Source: Epichloe hybrida
Lineage: Eukaryota > Ascomycota > Sordariomycetes > Hypocreales > Clavicipitaceae
Length of the DNA: 64,000 nucleotides
Direction of reading: 5' to 3'
Assembly: GCA_019022495.1 (NCBI GenBank)
Contig: JAFEKR010000047.1
Location: 1-64,000 of the forward strand
The translations under genes and the position numbers were made by a program. Positions 43,212-55,899 of this stretch are shown piece after piece. The notes under the pieces were generated by a model, which had not been told where the DNA came from, did not search any database, and worked only from the letters and a program-made list of their open reading frames with translations. Numbering within the stretch: position 1 is the first letter of the stretch; the number at the start of each line of letters is the position of its first letter.

Positions 43212-44277
43212 TTAGTCAATTCGTCGGTTCGATTTCCACAATCCAGCCACAAGGTCATGTAAACGGCCTCGAGGAGCTCTAAGCCACGGCCAGTACATAG
43301 CTATGGCTGCGTATTGACCCTTTGTGAATTCCGTGCGGCATTCGCTAGAAGAACAACCTCTCATATTAGTAAAATAGGTTCATTCGGAAAAAAAAAAAAG
43401 GAGCAGAAAGAGAAATTCAGTGCGCAAGCGCCAAAGAAAAGAACATACGAATTGCTATAGCTCATGTGATTGTGCAAAGGATCAAGACCGGGTTGATCGG
43501 GACAAGTGTCAAGTGTCTCGCTACAGTATCCAGAAAAATGGAGAGAAGCCGGTGTATCGCTAATCAGGTCGCCCGCGCCAGAACACGAATTGGAGAATGT
43601 ATGCAGCAGGCCAAACCAGTGGCCGACCTCATGAACGAGGGCCTTGGCCACGACACGATTGTAGCTGCCGTCCGCGGCTATGGTATCTCGTATAAAGACG
43701 CCGTCGTAAACTACTTGGCCTTCATGTATCGCCCACAGATCAGGAAGCGTGGCCCAGCCAAGGTCATCGACGTCGTCTGTCTTCTCAACAGAGAACACAT
43801 TAAGAGAGCTGTAATCACCCTTGCGAAGAAGATGAAACATTTCCTCCCGCGTAGAATTATCTCGAGCCCAATTCGGATCGACTGTCAAGTCAACTTCTAC
43901 TTGTTGAAAGGCGATATTACCTGGCTTGAAATTGTCATTCAGAAATTTTAAATGCCTATTAGCATGTCTAAGCTACAAATCCCCCAAAGGTTAGCCAACC
44001 TCTGCTTGTCTTCGAATTAAACCAGTGCCAGCCTTACCAGAAGCGAGAAAGCTTTAGCTTGCGAATAGACGAAATGGAAATAGACATCCACAAGCAAGGG
44101 GTCGAGGGCTTGACGCCGCGGAAGTCTCCTCTCGTGACTCTGGACAACTTTGTGGAGCTCACTTGGGGGTTCCTTGGTTCCGCAAAAAGAATGCAGACCC
44201 TTTGGCTCCTCATTGGGAAGCACGGAAATGGAGGTGGCCACGAGTGCGAAGCTAGCTGCGGCTAGCAGGAATCTCAT
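43212..44277 (-). CDS. Secreted M43 (pappalysin-like) zinc metalloprotease
   Basis: Three exons (44277-44038, 43972-43449, 43344-43212; introns 65 and 104 bp, GT-AG, branch GGCTAAC) give 298 residues. Signal peptide MRFLLAAASFALVATSIS. VDVYFHFVY and LKFLNDNFKPGNIAFQ are the usual pre-catalytic strands. The zinc site is HEVGHWFGLLH (H194, E195, H198, H204), followed by GDLISDTP and the Met-turn region HNHMSYSNSEC, the last spliced across intron 2. The C-terminal exon supplies the family's CRTEFTKGQYAAI segment and then an extra basic tail of about 30 residues (from RAPRGR) not usual in the family, so the true stop or a further splice is less sure. Such enzymes digest host or wall proteins outside the cell. 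Confidence 0.9.
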
Positions 44278-45200
44278 CTTTTTTTTCTTGATTTTCTTCC
44301 GTGGAATCGAGAAAAGACTTTTTGAAAAAGAAAAAAAAATTGAACAAAGTGGCTCTTTCCCCCCCAACAGTTGGACAAGAAGACGGAGAGGTCGTCGGCG
44401 CTAGCAACCCAGAGAATCAATGGATAATTTGTATCCTATTTCTTCTTGTGCATACGAACTGGTGCATGACTAGCTTTCTCATCATGCGAGCGCGTGGTGC
44501 AAACAAAGAACTGGAAGACATCATCCTTGTCCTTGGGGGCTGATAAGCACAGAATGAATGCATGCTCGCCCCTTATTTTTTTGCGTAGTTTATTACTAAG
44601 AATTTTTTTATTAAGAACGGATAAGGTCACTAAATGCGCATTATCGCGTTAGTCCTCATCCAGAACCCAGTCTCCACACCTCATTTTACTTAGTGTTGGT
44701 GTGAATACATGCGTTACAGTAAGCTACCTGTATTTACTACCAAGAAGAGAACTTCTTCCGGTTGAGGAAGAACGCGATATGGGCGTTTAGTGACCCGACC
44801 GTTAGGAGCCGAGAAGCGGCTAGCTATATAGCGCTATAATAAAACAGTTATAGGGTTTCAGGAACAAGTTCACCGCAAGATACGTTACTCGCAAGACAAT
44901 GAAGGAGGTGTGGAATCAGCACGCGGAACGTCTTCCGGCCTACTTGTATGGATTCAACTCAGCAGGTCCGCGATGGTGCGACACTTTCGCCTCGACGTGG
45001 GCAGGTGGACATTAATCGCACTCTTTTTAATCGAGAGAAATCAGGCCCCGTTTCTGAAAGGTATCAAGTCATGTTTTCATTACGCTGTATTACAAGATCC
45101 TTATGGCTGCCCGAATTTATCGGCATCATAGGCGCAGGGAAAGCGTCAGTATCCGCCTAGGCTAACTATTATCCGCTTCCGTTCTATCCTAGTTAAAGTG
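44278..45200. other. Intergenic up to the AT-rich block, no gene supported
   Basis: Upstream region of the M43 protease, then about 700 bp of mixed composition with short frames lacking features. Composition changes sharply near 45,190: to the right the DNA is almost pure A/T/TAG-type RIP sequence. Confidence 0.5.
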
Positions 45201-45298
45201 CACACGGTTATTAAATTCATATATAATAATTAAATTTATACATAATATATAACTATTAAACTTATATATAATAATTATATATAACTTAATTCCTCCTA

Positions 45299-45925
45299 TA
45301 ATACTAGCTTTGCTAAGACATTACTTTACAGATATTAAAGGAGAAGTAATATCTTAGCAGATAATAGTCCCTTTCTTTTCCCTCTCTAATAATCTAAGTA
45401 GTAGGAGGGGTCTAAGCTAGGTTAATATGCAGAGGTAGCTTAATCACCTTATTATCGTTAATAATAAAGCTCTCATTATCTAAACAGGTTAATGTGCAGA
45501 GGTAGCTTAATCACCTTATTATCGTTAATAATAAAGCTCTTATTATCTAAACAGGTCAATGTGCAGAGGTAGCTTAATCACCTTATTATCATTAATAATG
45601 AAGCTCTTATTATCTAAACAGGTCAATATACGGAGGTAGCTTAATCACCTTGTCGTTATTAATGATTATAATACTAGCTTTACTAAGACATCACTTTATA
45701 GATATTAAAGGAGAAGTAATATCTTAGTAAATAATAGTCTCTTTCCTTTCTCTCTCTAATAATCTAAGTAGTAAGAGGGGTCTAAGCTAGGTTAATGTGT
45801 AAAGGTAGCTTAATTACCTTATTATTATTAATAATAAAGCTCTTATTATCTAAATAGGTTAATATACGGAGGTAGCTTAATTACCTTATTATTATTAATA
45901 ATAAAGCTCTTATTATCTAAACTTA
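45299..45925. repeat. Tandem repeat, 67-bp unit within a 369-bp duplication
   Basis: A 67-bp unit containing GCAGAGGTAGCTTAATCACC starts at 45421, 45488, 45555 and 45622, and again at 45791 and 45858. A longer block (45299-45420) recurs at 45668-45790, 369 bp later, so the whole array was duplicated once. Copies differ almost only by C/T and G/A changes, the RIP pattern. Confidence 0.85.
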
Positions 45926-48328
45926 TTAGAATTTCTTTATCTAATAAGATATATTAGCTTTAACTAGCTATTATATAGCGTAAATTATTTTTACCTCTTA
46001 TTACTATATATTAAGAGCCCTTAGGTTAGTCTTTAGGTTAGTTTAGGAAGTAAGAGTGCTAAGATTAAAAGGAGTATTAAATATAATGCCCTTAAGTATT
46101 TTTACTCTTAAGATAGTAATATATATAAGGCCTATTATAAACTCCTTTATAAAGATATTAGCCACTGCCTTATTAAGAGTAATGCCCTATAACTTATATA
46201 TAGTAATGCTATATGTAATTATAAAAGGGAATTAACGCTAGCTATATAGATTACTACCCTTAATAAACTCATAATACGCTTAGAAAATAGAAATAATAGT
46301 AGCCTTATTAGGCTTTATAAAGAAAGGTAGCCTTACGTATTTATCTATTTATATAAACATAATATTAGAAGCCTATTAGTAAGGATTAGTAATATCTTAA
46401 TCCTAGTAAATATCTTCTATAATCCCTATAGCACTATTAATAAGGCCTATAGGTATCTAGATATTCTCTATTAGCATAACCCTTACTCTAATATAAATTA
46501 GCAAAGTCTAGTAAAGGTTTCCTACTATCTAAGAATTAGCATTATGCCTAAATTCGCTAATATATATTATATAGACCTAAATAATTAGTAATATAAGCCT
46601 TTTTATATCGTTATAGTTATAATTTTAGACTTACTATTATATATAGTAAATATAGACTATATTTACAAATAAATTAACCTCTAAAGGTAAGAGCTATAAT
46701 TAAACTTATAAGTAAAGAAGCCACTAATAGTTAATAGATAGCTAAGCTAAATAAAGGCCTTAAAGAGCTTTATAGAATAGTGCTTATACATTACCTTATT
46801 AGCGGATAACTTACTAAAGAATAATAGTCTTATTAAAGGCCTAATAGGTATTATACCTAGCTAGATCTATATTATTTATAAGTCTCTTAGTGCTATAAAG
46901 AGGCTTCTTAAAGATAAGTAAAAGCTAGTAAAAGTTACTAAAGAGAATTACACTATAGCTACTAAAGTAATTCTCTAAATTAGAAAAGATTTAATAAAGT
47001 TATTAGTTAATAAAGTAAAGCGTCTTAAGCCTAATTATAGACTTCTTATTAATAATAATATATTTAACTATTTATAGGGTACCTTATAAATTAGAGAGCT
47101 TATTAGTTAATAGCTTAGGTAGGGTTATAATTTGCCTTAAGACTAAAAGATATAGTAGTAAATATAATATTATTCTATTAATACTATTAGTAGTAATTCT
47201 AGTAAGGGTAGCTTATATAATATATCCTAGGGCGTGGTGTTCTAGTGCTATAGAAATAGTATGGATTATAAATAATTTCCCTATACCTCCCTAGCTATTA
47301 ACCTATAGGAGAATTAATTTAGGTGTTTGCTTATTTAAATTAAGAGTATTCTTAAGGTAATAAATATATATATTAAAGATAAGGCATTGCTTTAGATTAA
47401 GACTTATAATATTCTAGTTACTTAGAGAATTCTAAGGAGTAATAGTAGTAGTAAAAGACTCTTTAAGGTTATTCTAGTACTCTCTCTTTTACGCTAGAAG
47501 ATTAAGATAGGTTCTAATATAATTTCGCTAATTATAGGCTAAATTATAATTATAGTTCCTAAGTAATTTAACCTTATCTATATTAAGCTTAATATGTGAA
47601 ATCTAAGTAGCTATTTCCTACTAAGCCTCTAGCTAGATCTTATTTTCCTACTAAAGGTCTTCCTTAAACTTATTTTCTCTTATAGAAGGTAGCTCCCTAT
47701 AGTAATTATAATAGTAAGCGCTAGTATAGACTCTTTAATAATATATATATGCCTTATAAAACATAGTAAAACTCTCCTTCTTTATAGTCTTAAGCTAGTT
47801 ATAGTTAGTGTAAGAATAGTTTAGTATAAGCTTTACTCTATAGAAGTCCTTAAAGCTTTTATTATTAGAATTAGCCTTATACTATAGGAAGTAATTTAAG
47901 ACCTAGTTAGGCACATAAGGGAACTCTTACTAATGCTTAGGCTTCTTAGAGAAGTTAATATAAGTTAGGAACTAAAAATAATAAAGATCCTATAGGTTTA
48001 TAGGGTAATTTAAATACTTCTAGTAAGAATTTAAAGTCTATTAGACCTAATCTTTACCCTTAGTAAGTAAATAATTCACTTGCTAATGCTTATTAGGTAA
48101 ATAGTAATTAACACTGTAAATAACATGTAATTCTTCTTAAAGGTTAAGGTTAAGTAATAGATATAGGACCTCTTATATAAACTAGTCTCTTTTAGTAATA
48201 AGTTTATTTATAAACTTAGCCATAAATCTAATAAGCCTATAACTTACGTTAACCCTAGGTAGTATCTCCTTAGCTATATCTTAGAAGCTCTTTAATTATT
48301 ATTTAGCCTTACTATAGTACTTTGCTAT
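45926..48328. other. RIP-degraded AT-rich DNA, origin unresolved
   Basis: About 2.4 kb with stops in every frame and hardly any CA or TG dinucleotides. It is probably decayed transposon sequence next to the LTR element, but no protein motif or terminal repeat could be read. Confidence 0.6.
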
Positions 48329-48798
48329 TGTGTGCCATGATACGCGCGCCCATAAACGCGCGTATTCGCGATAACAAGCACAAGGGATACAGGGGATCAC
48401 AGGGATAAACAACACAACAAGGGATAACAATATTAGTCATCTAGGCAAAGGAACCATTTAATCTATAAAGAGATCACCTATAGCTAGATTCTTTTATAGT
48501 TCTTTATACACGCTTAACTTTAGATTTTTAACTTAAATGCCTAGCGTTACTATAGCTACTATTGTGTTTACCTTAATAAGATAAATTAATAAGATTATTT
48601 CCCTAACTTAACCAAAAAGTCACTTCTAATCTAATAGACTATTTAATCTAAATTATCTCTATTTATAAAGACTAATTTAGCTATTATTATAATTACTACT
48701 ATTAAGTTAATTAACCCTTCTAATGTAAGTAAACATTACTACTACCTATAACCGTAGGCTAGTATTATATCTTTTAGGGTATTATTTTCCGCTTAATA
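48329..48798 (+). repeat. Left LTR (470 bp)
   Basis: Matches 63050-63519 along its whole length with the same length. Differences are mostly C/T or G/A. It contains a hairpin ATACGCGCG / CGCGCGTAT near 48340-48367, one of the few CpG-rich patches left in this block. Confidence 0.88.
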
Positions 48799-51700
48799 AA
48801 ACTAGTAAAGAAACGTAGTTTTAAACCCCTAGGACTTTTCCGCTTTCTAGTTAATTTACTACTAACCAAGATTAATTAGAAGCAAGCTAATAATTACGCT
48901 CTTAGCTATTACTAAGCTAACCTACGCAAAGACCCCTTTATTTTACCTTCCTTACACTAAGACATAAATCTAAAGCCTTAACCTAATCTTTATAATAGTT
49001 ATAGCGTAAAGGAGAAGCTAGCTAAGCCTGCTAAGCTAAGGTAAGCTAAGAATATAAACTAGTGTTATATAGAAGCGTGAAAAAGGAAACTAGATAGTTT
49101 AGAGGTATACCTTATAAACACTAGCTAAACTATTAATCCTTTGCTAAAAGTCTCTAAATATAAGGCACTAGGATAAAAAGCACTACCTAGCGTTATAGAC
49201 TATTTAATCTTAAGGCCTATAGCTAATTTCGCTATTATTTAGCTATATATAGGGGTCTTATAGCTTATTATAAAGAGCTATATAATTATATTAGTAGCCT
49301 TTACTTATAGGTTACTTATTACTATAAATATTACCCTATTAAAAGTCTTTCTTTAAGAAATTCTTACTAGTATTATAATATTTAGTTAAGTAATCACTCT
49401 TTTATAAGATTAATTAAAAGCACTTTTTACTAAGCCTATATCTAACCTTATACTATCTTACTCCTAATAGCTAAGCAAAGCAAGACCTAGTAAATACCTA
49501 AGTTACCTAAAGGACCTTTAGGACTTACTATTACCTAGTACCCTAGTTACTAGTTAGGAACTACTTAATCCTAAGATAGTTATTAGCCTAGCTTAAACTT
49601 AGTTTAATAACTACTTAGGTAAAGACCCTAATAATAAAGGCAAGACACCTAGATCTCTTAGAGGGCTTAATATAAAAACCTTTATAAAGCTTCTTAGAGA
49701 GATAATAGCGCATTAAACTTCCCTTATTACTATATAAAATAGTTATAATATTTAGTAGTTTTTAGGGGAAAATATAGCTAATTTTATTAAGAACTTTAAG
49801 GTAAAGATAAAAGCAATAGGTATTCCTAAAGCAAATTAGCATAAGATACTTAAGTATAATATTAACCTAAAGCTCTAATAGGTAGTTAAAATGCTAACTA
49901 CATTATAATCTTAGAAGGAGTCTAAGGAAGAGATACTCTTATAGTTTAATATAACTAGCTAGGATTAAATAAAAAACACTAGAGAATAACTTAAAGACCT
50001 TAATTTAATATAGCTAAAGACTATTAAGAAAACCTATTACTAGTTATAAAAGCATTATACTCTAATATCTAATGCAAACCTAATAGGATAGAAAACTATA
50101 ATAACCTAGTCTAACTATATTTATAAAGCCTTACTAGAATACTTAATCTTAAGCTTTATAAATAGAAAGGGGTTTACTTATAAAGAAATCTTAGTTATAT
50201 AGTACAAACCACTTTAGATAGCACTTAACGCATATATTTATATATAACTAGAGCTTAAAAACAAGGACCTAGAATTAGCTAATATAGAAAATTATACTTT
50301 AGGTAAGAAGGACTTTAGCTTTAAGATACAGACACTATTTAATTAGGCTACCTTTAATAGTTACTAGGCTACTTAAAAGAATTACTTAGCACTAGGTAAT
50401 TTAAATAAGTAAGCTAAGAAAACTATCTTATTTAATACTAACATAGGATAATAAGGGGCCCTTAGATTAGCAAAATACTAAGATTAAATAGAAGATCTAA
50501 TAAAATAACTAGTAAAGCTAAAAATCATAGTTATAGCCTAGGTAGCAAAGGAAATTAATATAGTAAAGCTACTTAAGGAGAAGTATAGTAACTACCCTTA
50601 ACGTTAATAGCAAACTTATTAAGCAAACTATATAGGTTTATTTAATCTAGATAAGGAGCGCTATTTTAAAATAAATGTAATATTAGGAAGAGGCTACTAG
50701 TTAAACTATTATTACTACTATAATAAAGAATTATATATTATAATAAAGTATAATACTTTAAAATATAATAAGATATTAAAGTTTACTATATATAACCTAG
50801 TAGTTTGCATTTTAGCTATTAGAGATAATATAAGACATTAAATTATACCTTTATTCTTACTCACAAAATTTCTCTCTATTAGTAGCTATACACGCAAACT
50901 AGCTATATTCTAGGTTAAGTACTTTAAGGACTATAAGATTATATATATAATTCTAAGAATTAAGGAACATAGCCCTTATAGAGAATTAAGCTAGGAAATA
51001 ACACTAGAAGAATAGGAAGTATTTAATTAAATAAAGGGTATATTTAATCTAGTAAAATTTTAACCTAAAAGAGAGATTAATATAATATCTATCTTAAAGC
51101 GTAAGATATTAAGCATAGTATTTACTATTACCTTTAAGAAGCTAAGCATAAGGGAGGAGGAAGATAAAGAGATTATTATAAAGTTTATAGCTATTAGTAA
51201 ATAGTTAGTAAAATACCTAAGGATTAAAGACATTATAGAAGATAAGGTAAAAAACTAGTAACCTTACACTTAACTTATTTAAGATAATTTAGTAGTAACT
51301 AAGGGCAAGAAAGAGCCATTAAACAAAGTTAGATAAAGGATTCTTAATTAATTATATAATAAGGTCTTTTAGAAGAAAGTTAGAGTGCCCTTTTAGGATA
51401 TCTATTATATTATGCTAATATTAGCAAAGGCAGTTAGTAATAAATGTCTCTTATAAGCAAAAGGTATAGAAGATATCCGCTACTATAATAGAGACATATT
51501 AGGGCTAGCTTCTCCTTTAAAAATATTTAGCGTAAAACCAAACCTAAGACTAATTAATCTAGGGAACTAGATTAACTTAATTCTTTAATTAATAAAAGAG
51601 ACCCTTAAGGAAGATAAGAAAAATAAAGCTATAGCTAAGAATAGCTTACTAATAACACCTTCACTAGAGATTAACATAGCCTTATAGGAACGAATTTAGG

Positions 51701-52165
51701 AGAGACTAGGAGCTTACTTAGAATAGGGCAAACCTTAGTAAAATTTAATTAATCCTACTTAGATAAACTTTATGCTTAATATAATTTTAGAACTATAAGC
51801 TACTATTAATTGCCTATAAGACTTACTATACCTTTAAGTCTAGCTAAATAACCTAGAAGGGGAGCTTCTCCCTAGGCTTATTAACATAGGATCACAAGGG
51901 AATGTAATTATAGAAAGCATAGCTAGGCAACTTAAACTAAGAATTTACCTAATAAATATAACAAACATAATATTATTCTTATCACATAGCATTAAGATAA
52001 TTAGGGAGGTTTAGATAAGACTATATCTAGGAAATATCTAGATACTTACTAATTTCTACGTTAGTCTAGACTTAGTTAATATTAGCCTAATTCTTAGAAT
52101 ACTATTTTTTAGACTATCCTAAATATAGGTTAATTACTTAAGAAGTAAAGAGCTTTATGCCTAGT

Positions 52166-55100
52166 CAGAGTATTGTTTGTATTGTATTTATTGTATTTTT
52201 TCGGAAAAATTTGTATTTGTATTGTATTTGAAAAAATTTGTATTTATTGTATTGTATTGTATTAAATACAAATTATTTTGTAGTGTAGTTAGTGTAGTAA
52301 CTACACTAACTACAAACAATACAAATGTATTATTAGGTAAAAAAAAAAAGTGGGACTTTTTATTAGCTAAGGTTATTATTAGGATTAAAAGAGAATTAGT
52401 TAATAGAAACCTTTTATTATTAGCTATTTTATCTAATTAGTTATATAATTTATAATATTATATAATTTTAAACGTTTTACTATAACTAGTATTATATATA
52501 ATATTATAACTTTTTAATAATACTATTATACTTATTGCTTTATTTTACTAATAAAACTTTAAGAAAAACCTTCTAATTATTTTATTTACTATTATTAGGA
52601 ATTATTTTATATTTCTTTTATTAATTTAATTAATTTAATTAAAAAATACCCTAAACTAATATAATTAAATTAAATTAGAAATCTAAATAAGTATCTATAA
52701 GTTAATAGACTATATACTTAGTACTTAAATATTATTATTAATGAAATAAGAACTTAAAAAAAGCTTAAACTATTTATTTACTATTTAAACTAATTAAATA
52801 TTACTTTAAACTTTATAATTCTAAAGCTTTAAGAAGTTATATATAGTAACTTTATATATCTTATTATAATAATATATAAAGAAAGAATATAATAGAAAAT
52901 ATTTATAATATTTATAATATTTTAATAGATTCTTAATAGTATATTTTAGTTACCCTATATAGCTTAAATAAGCTATAGAAATAAGTTTAACTTATTTTTA
53001 AAAATAATAGTAAGACTAACTTTTATATAATATACTATACTTATTATAAGGTATATAGACATAAGGGGGTTTTTCTTCCTAGTATAGGGTTTTCCCTCTT
53101 AACTAAGCGGTTAAAGTACTAGGACTAGCTACTTAATTAGCTATCTAGCGTAAAGAATATATATATACTTATTATAATAGATTTAATAACTTTAATAACT
53201 TTAATAACCTTAATAACCTTAATAACCTTAATAACCTTAATTACTATTATTACTATTATTACTATTATCTTACTTTTTATTATTATTTTAAAAAACATAA
53301 AAAAGAAAACATTTTTATGATATTAATATTTTTAAAAACCTTAAAATACTAAGTTATTAAAAACTATAGCTTTTACTATAGTAATTTACTTATAATTACT
53401 AGTATTTATATTTTATTTATTTATTAGTTATATATATTTTATTAAACTTTAACACTAATAATATTCTAAGTAATATTAGTATTTTAAGCTATTCTAAGCT
53501 ATTCTAACCTACTCTAAGCTATTCTAAGCTATTCTAAGCTAGTATAAGCTAGTATAAGCTATTATAAGCTATTGTAAGCTATAATATACTATTATAACCT
53601 AATATATGCTATTATAAGCTAATATAAGCTAACATAAGCTAATATAAGCTAATATAAGCTATTCTAAGCTATTCTAAGCTATTCTAAGCTAATATAAGCT
53701 AATATAAGCTATTCTAAGCTATTCTAAGCTATTCTAAGCTATTCTAAGCTAGTCTAAGCTAATCTAAGCTATTCTAAGCTATTCTAAGCTAGTCTAAGCT
53801 AGTCTAAGCTATTCTAAGCTATTTTAAGCTAGTCTAAGCTAGTCTAAGCTATTCTAAGCTATCCTAAGCTATTCTAAGCTAGTCTAAGCTAATATAAGCT
53901 ATTCTAAGCTATTCTAAGCTAGTCTAAGCTAGTCTAAGCTATTCTAAGCTATTTTAAGCTAGTCTAAGCTAGTCTAAGCTATTCTAAGCTATTCTAAGCT
54001 AACCTAAGCTATTCTAAGCTAGTAAAAGCTATTAGAAACTATTCTAAGCTATTCTAAGCTATTCTAAGCTAGTAGAAGCTATTATAAGCTATTCTAAGCT
54101 AACCTAAGCTATTCTAAGCTAGTAGAAGCTATTCTAAGCTATTCTAAGCTATTATAAGCTATTCTAAGCTATTCTAAGCTAGTAGAAGCTAGTAGAAGCT
54201 ATTATAAGCTATTATAAGCTATTATAAGCTATTCTAAGCTAGTAGAAGCTATTAGAAGCTAATATAAGCTATTACAAGCTATTCTAAGCTAGTATAAGCT
54301 ATTTGAAGTTATTCTAAGCTAATATAAACTATGTTAAGCTATCTTAAGCTGTTCTAAGTTATTATAAAGTTATTATAAGCTAATATAAGCTATGTTAAAG
54401 CTATTATAAGCTATTATAAGCTATATTAAGCTAGTATAAGCTAGTATAAGCTAGTATACGCTATCTTAAGCTAGTGTAAGCTAGTATAAGCTAGTATACG
54501 CTAGTATTAGCTAGTGTAAGCTAGTATAAGCTAGTATAAGCTAGTATAAGCTATCTTAAGCTAGTATAAGCTAGTATAAGCTATCTTAAGCTAGTATAAG
54601 CTAGTATAAGCTAGTATAAGCTAGTATAAGCTAGTATAAGCTAGTATAAGCTAGTATAGGCTAGTATAAGCTATCTTAAGCTAGTGTAAGCTAGTATAAG
54701 CTAGTATAAGCTAGTATAAGCTATCTTAAGCTAGTATAAGCTAGTATAAGCTATCTTAAGCTATAATATACTATTATAACCTAATATATGCTATTGTAAG
54801 CTAATATAAGCTAACATAAGCTAATATAAGCTATTCTAAGCTATTCTAAGCTATAATAACCTATAATAAGGTACTTGTAGTAAGCTAATTAGTAGTTTAT
54901 TTTATGTAATTACTTTAGTTTACAGTTTTTTTTTAAATAAGTAATAATAATAATTTATAGAAATAGAAAACAATTAATAAAAATAGTAAATAATATAATA
55001 AGAAGGTTTTTCTTTAAGCTATATTAGTAAAATAAAGTATTAAGTATAGTAGTATTATTAAAAAGTTATAATATTATATATAACCCTAGTTATAGTAAAA

Positions 55101-55385
55101 TTAACAAAATAGTATAATATTATAAATTATATAACTAATTAGATAAAATAGCTAATAATATAAGAGTTCTATTAACTAATTTTCTATTAATCCTAATAAT
55201 AACCTTAGTTAATAAAACGTTATACTTTTTTTTTACCTAACAATACATTTGTATTGTTTGTAGTTAGTGTAGTTACTACAAATTAATTTGTATTTATTGT
55301 ATTTACTATAAAATAATTTGTATTGTATTTAATACAATACAATACAAACAATACAATACAATACACATTGTAGTGCAATACTCTG
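52166..55385. mobile_element. Non-autonomous hAT element with long terminal inverted repeats
   Basis: The left end is CAGAGTATTG and the right end CAATACTCTG. TGCCTAGT lies directly outside both ends (52158-52165, 55386-55393), a perfect 8-bp target duplication. CAGAG-type ends with 8-bp duplications are the hAT signature. The inverted repeats extend about 450 bp inward on each side (52166 to about 52620; about 54930 to 55385), sharing GTAACTACACTAACTACAAA, a poly-A run after TTAGGTAAA and ATTAGCTATTTTATCTAATT. The core holds a 10-bp satellite and no transposase, so the element depended on another copy for movement. It interrupts the Gypsy pol region. Confidence 0.88.
53481..54852. repeat. 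10-bp satellite, unit TAAGCTATTC and variants
   Basis: About 137 tandem copies of a 10-mer, chiefly TAAGCTATTC, TAAGCTAGTC, TAAGCTAATA and TAAGCTAGTA. The 5' half favours the ATTC form and the 3' half the AGTA form with TATCT interruptions. The phase slips by one or two bases near 54360-54400. It occupies the core of the hAT element. Confidence 0.95.
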
Positions 55386-55899
55386 TGCCTAGTGCTGCTT
55401 TAGGGATGTTATTATTATCTTAAGAGTTATAGGAAGTATCTAATAGTAGTATACTAATAAGCAACTAGCCTAGTAGCCCTCTATTAATATTATCTTATTT
55501 AGTTACCTAGAAATAAAGGAAGATTAAATAGTTTATAAAGGGTTAGAGATAGAAATAGATAATAATAAATAGTTAATTCCTCTTATAATAAGGGAAGGAA
55601 CTAATATCTTCTAAGAGGTAATTAAGGATATAATAGTAAACTATACCTAATAACTTAAAGCAGTTACAAAGGATTTCAAGCCCTAGTAATAACTAAAACC
55701 ACCTAATCTTATAGTAAACATAATATATAAGTAAAAAGCTAATAAAATACATCCCTAAGATAATATTCCCTCTAATAGATTAACACTAGAAAGGGACCTA
55801 AAATAGAAGATAAAGAAATAGGAAAAGGCTAAGTTATGTCTAGATACATCTAGGAAGTATAGCAAATACATTACTAGGAGATTTTACGTAAATTCACAA

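Noticed and set aside
52177..52440. 87-codon frame at the hAT left end
   Set aside because: Tyr/Cys/Ile-rich translation of the TTGTATTGTATT repeats in the inverted terminus, not a gene.
53481..54852. CRISPR-like or centromeric array
   Set aside because: The 10-bp unit has no spacers and lies within a hAT element with a target duplication, so it is a transposon-borne satellite.
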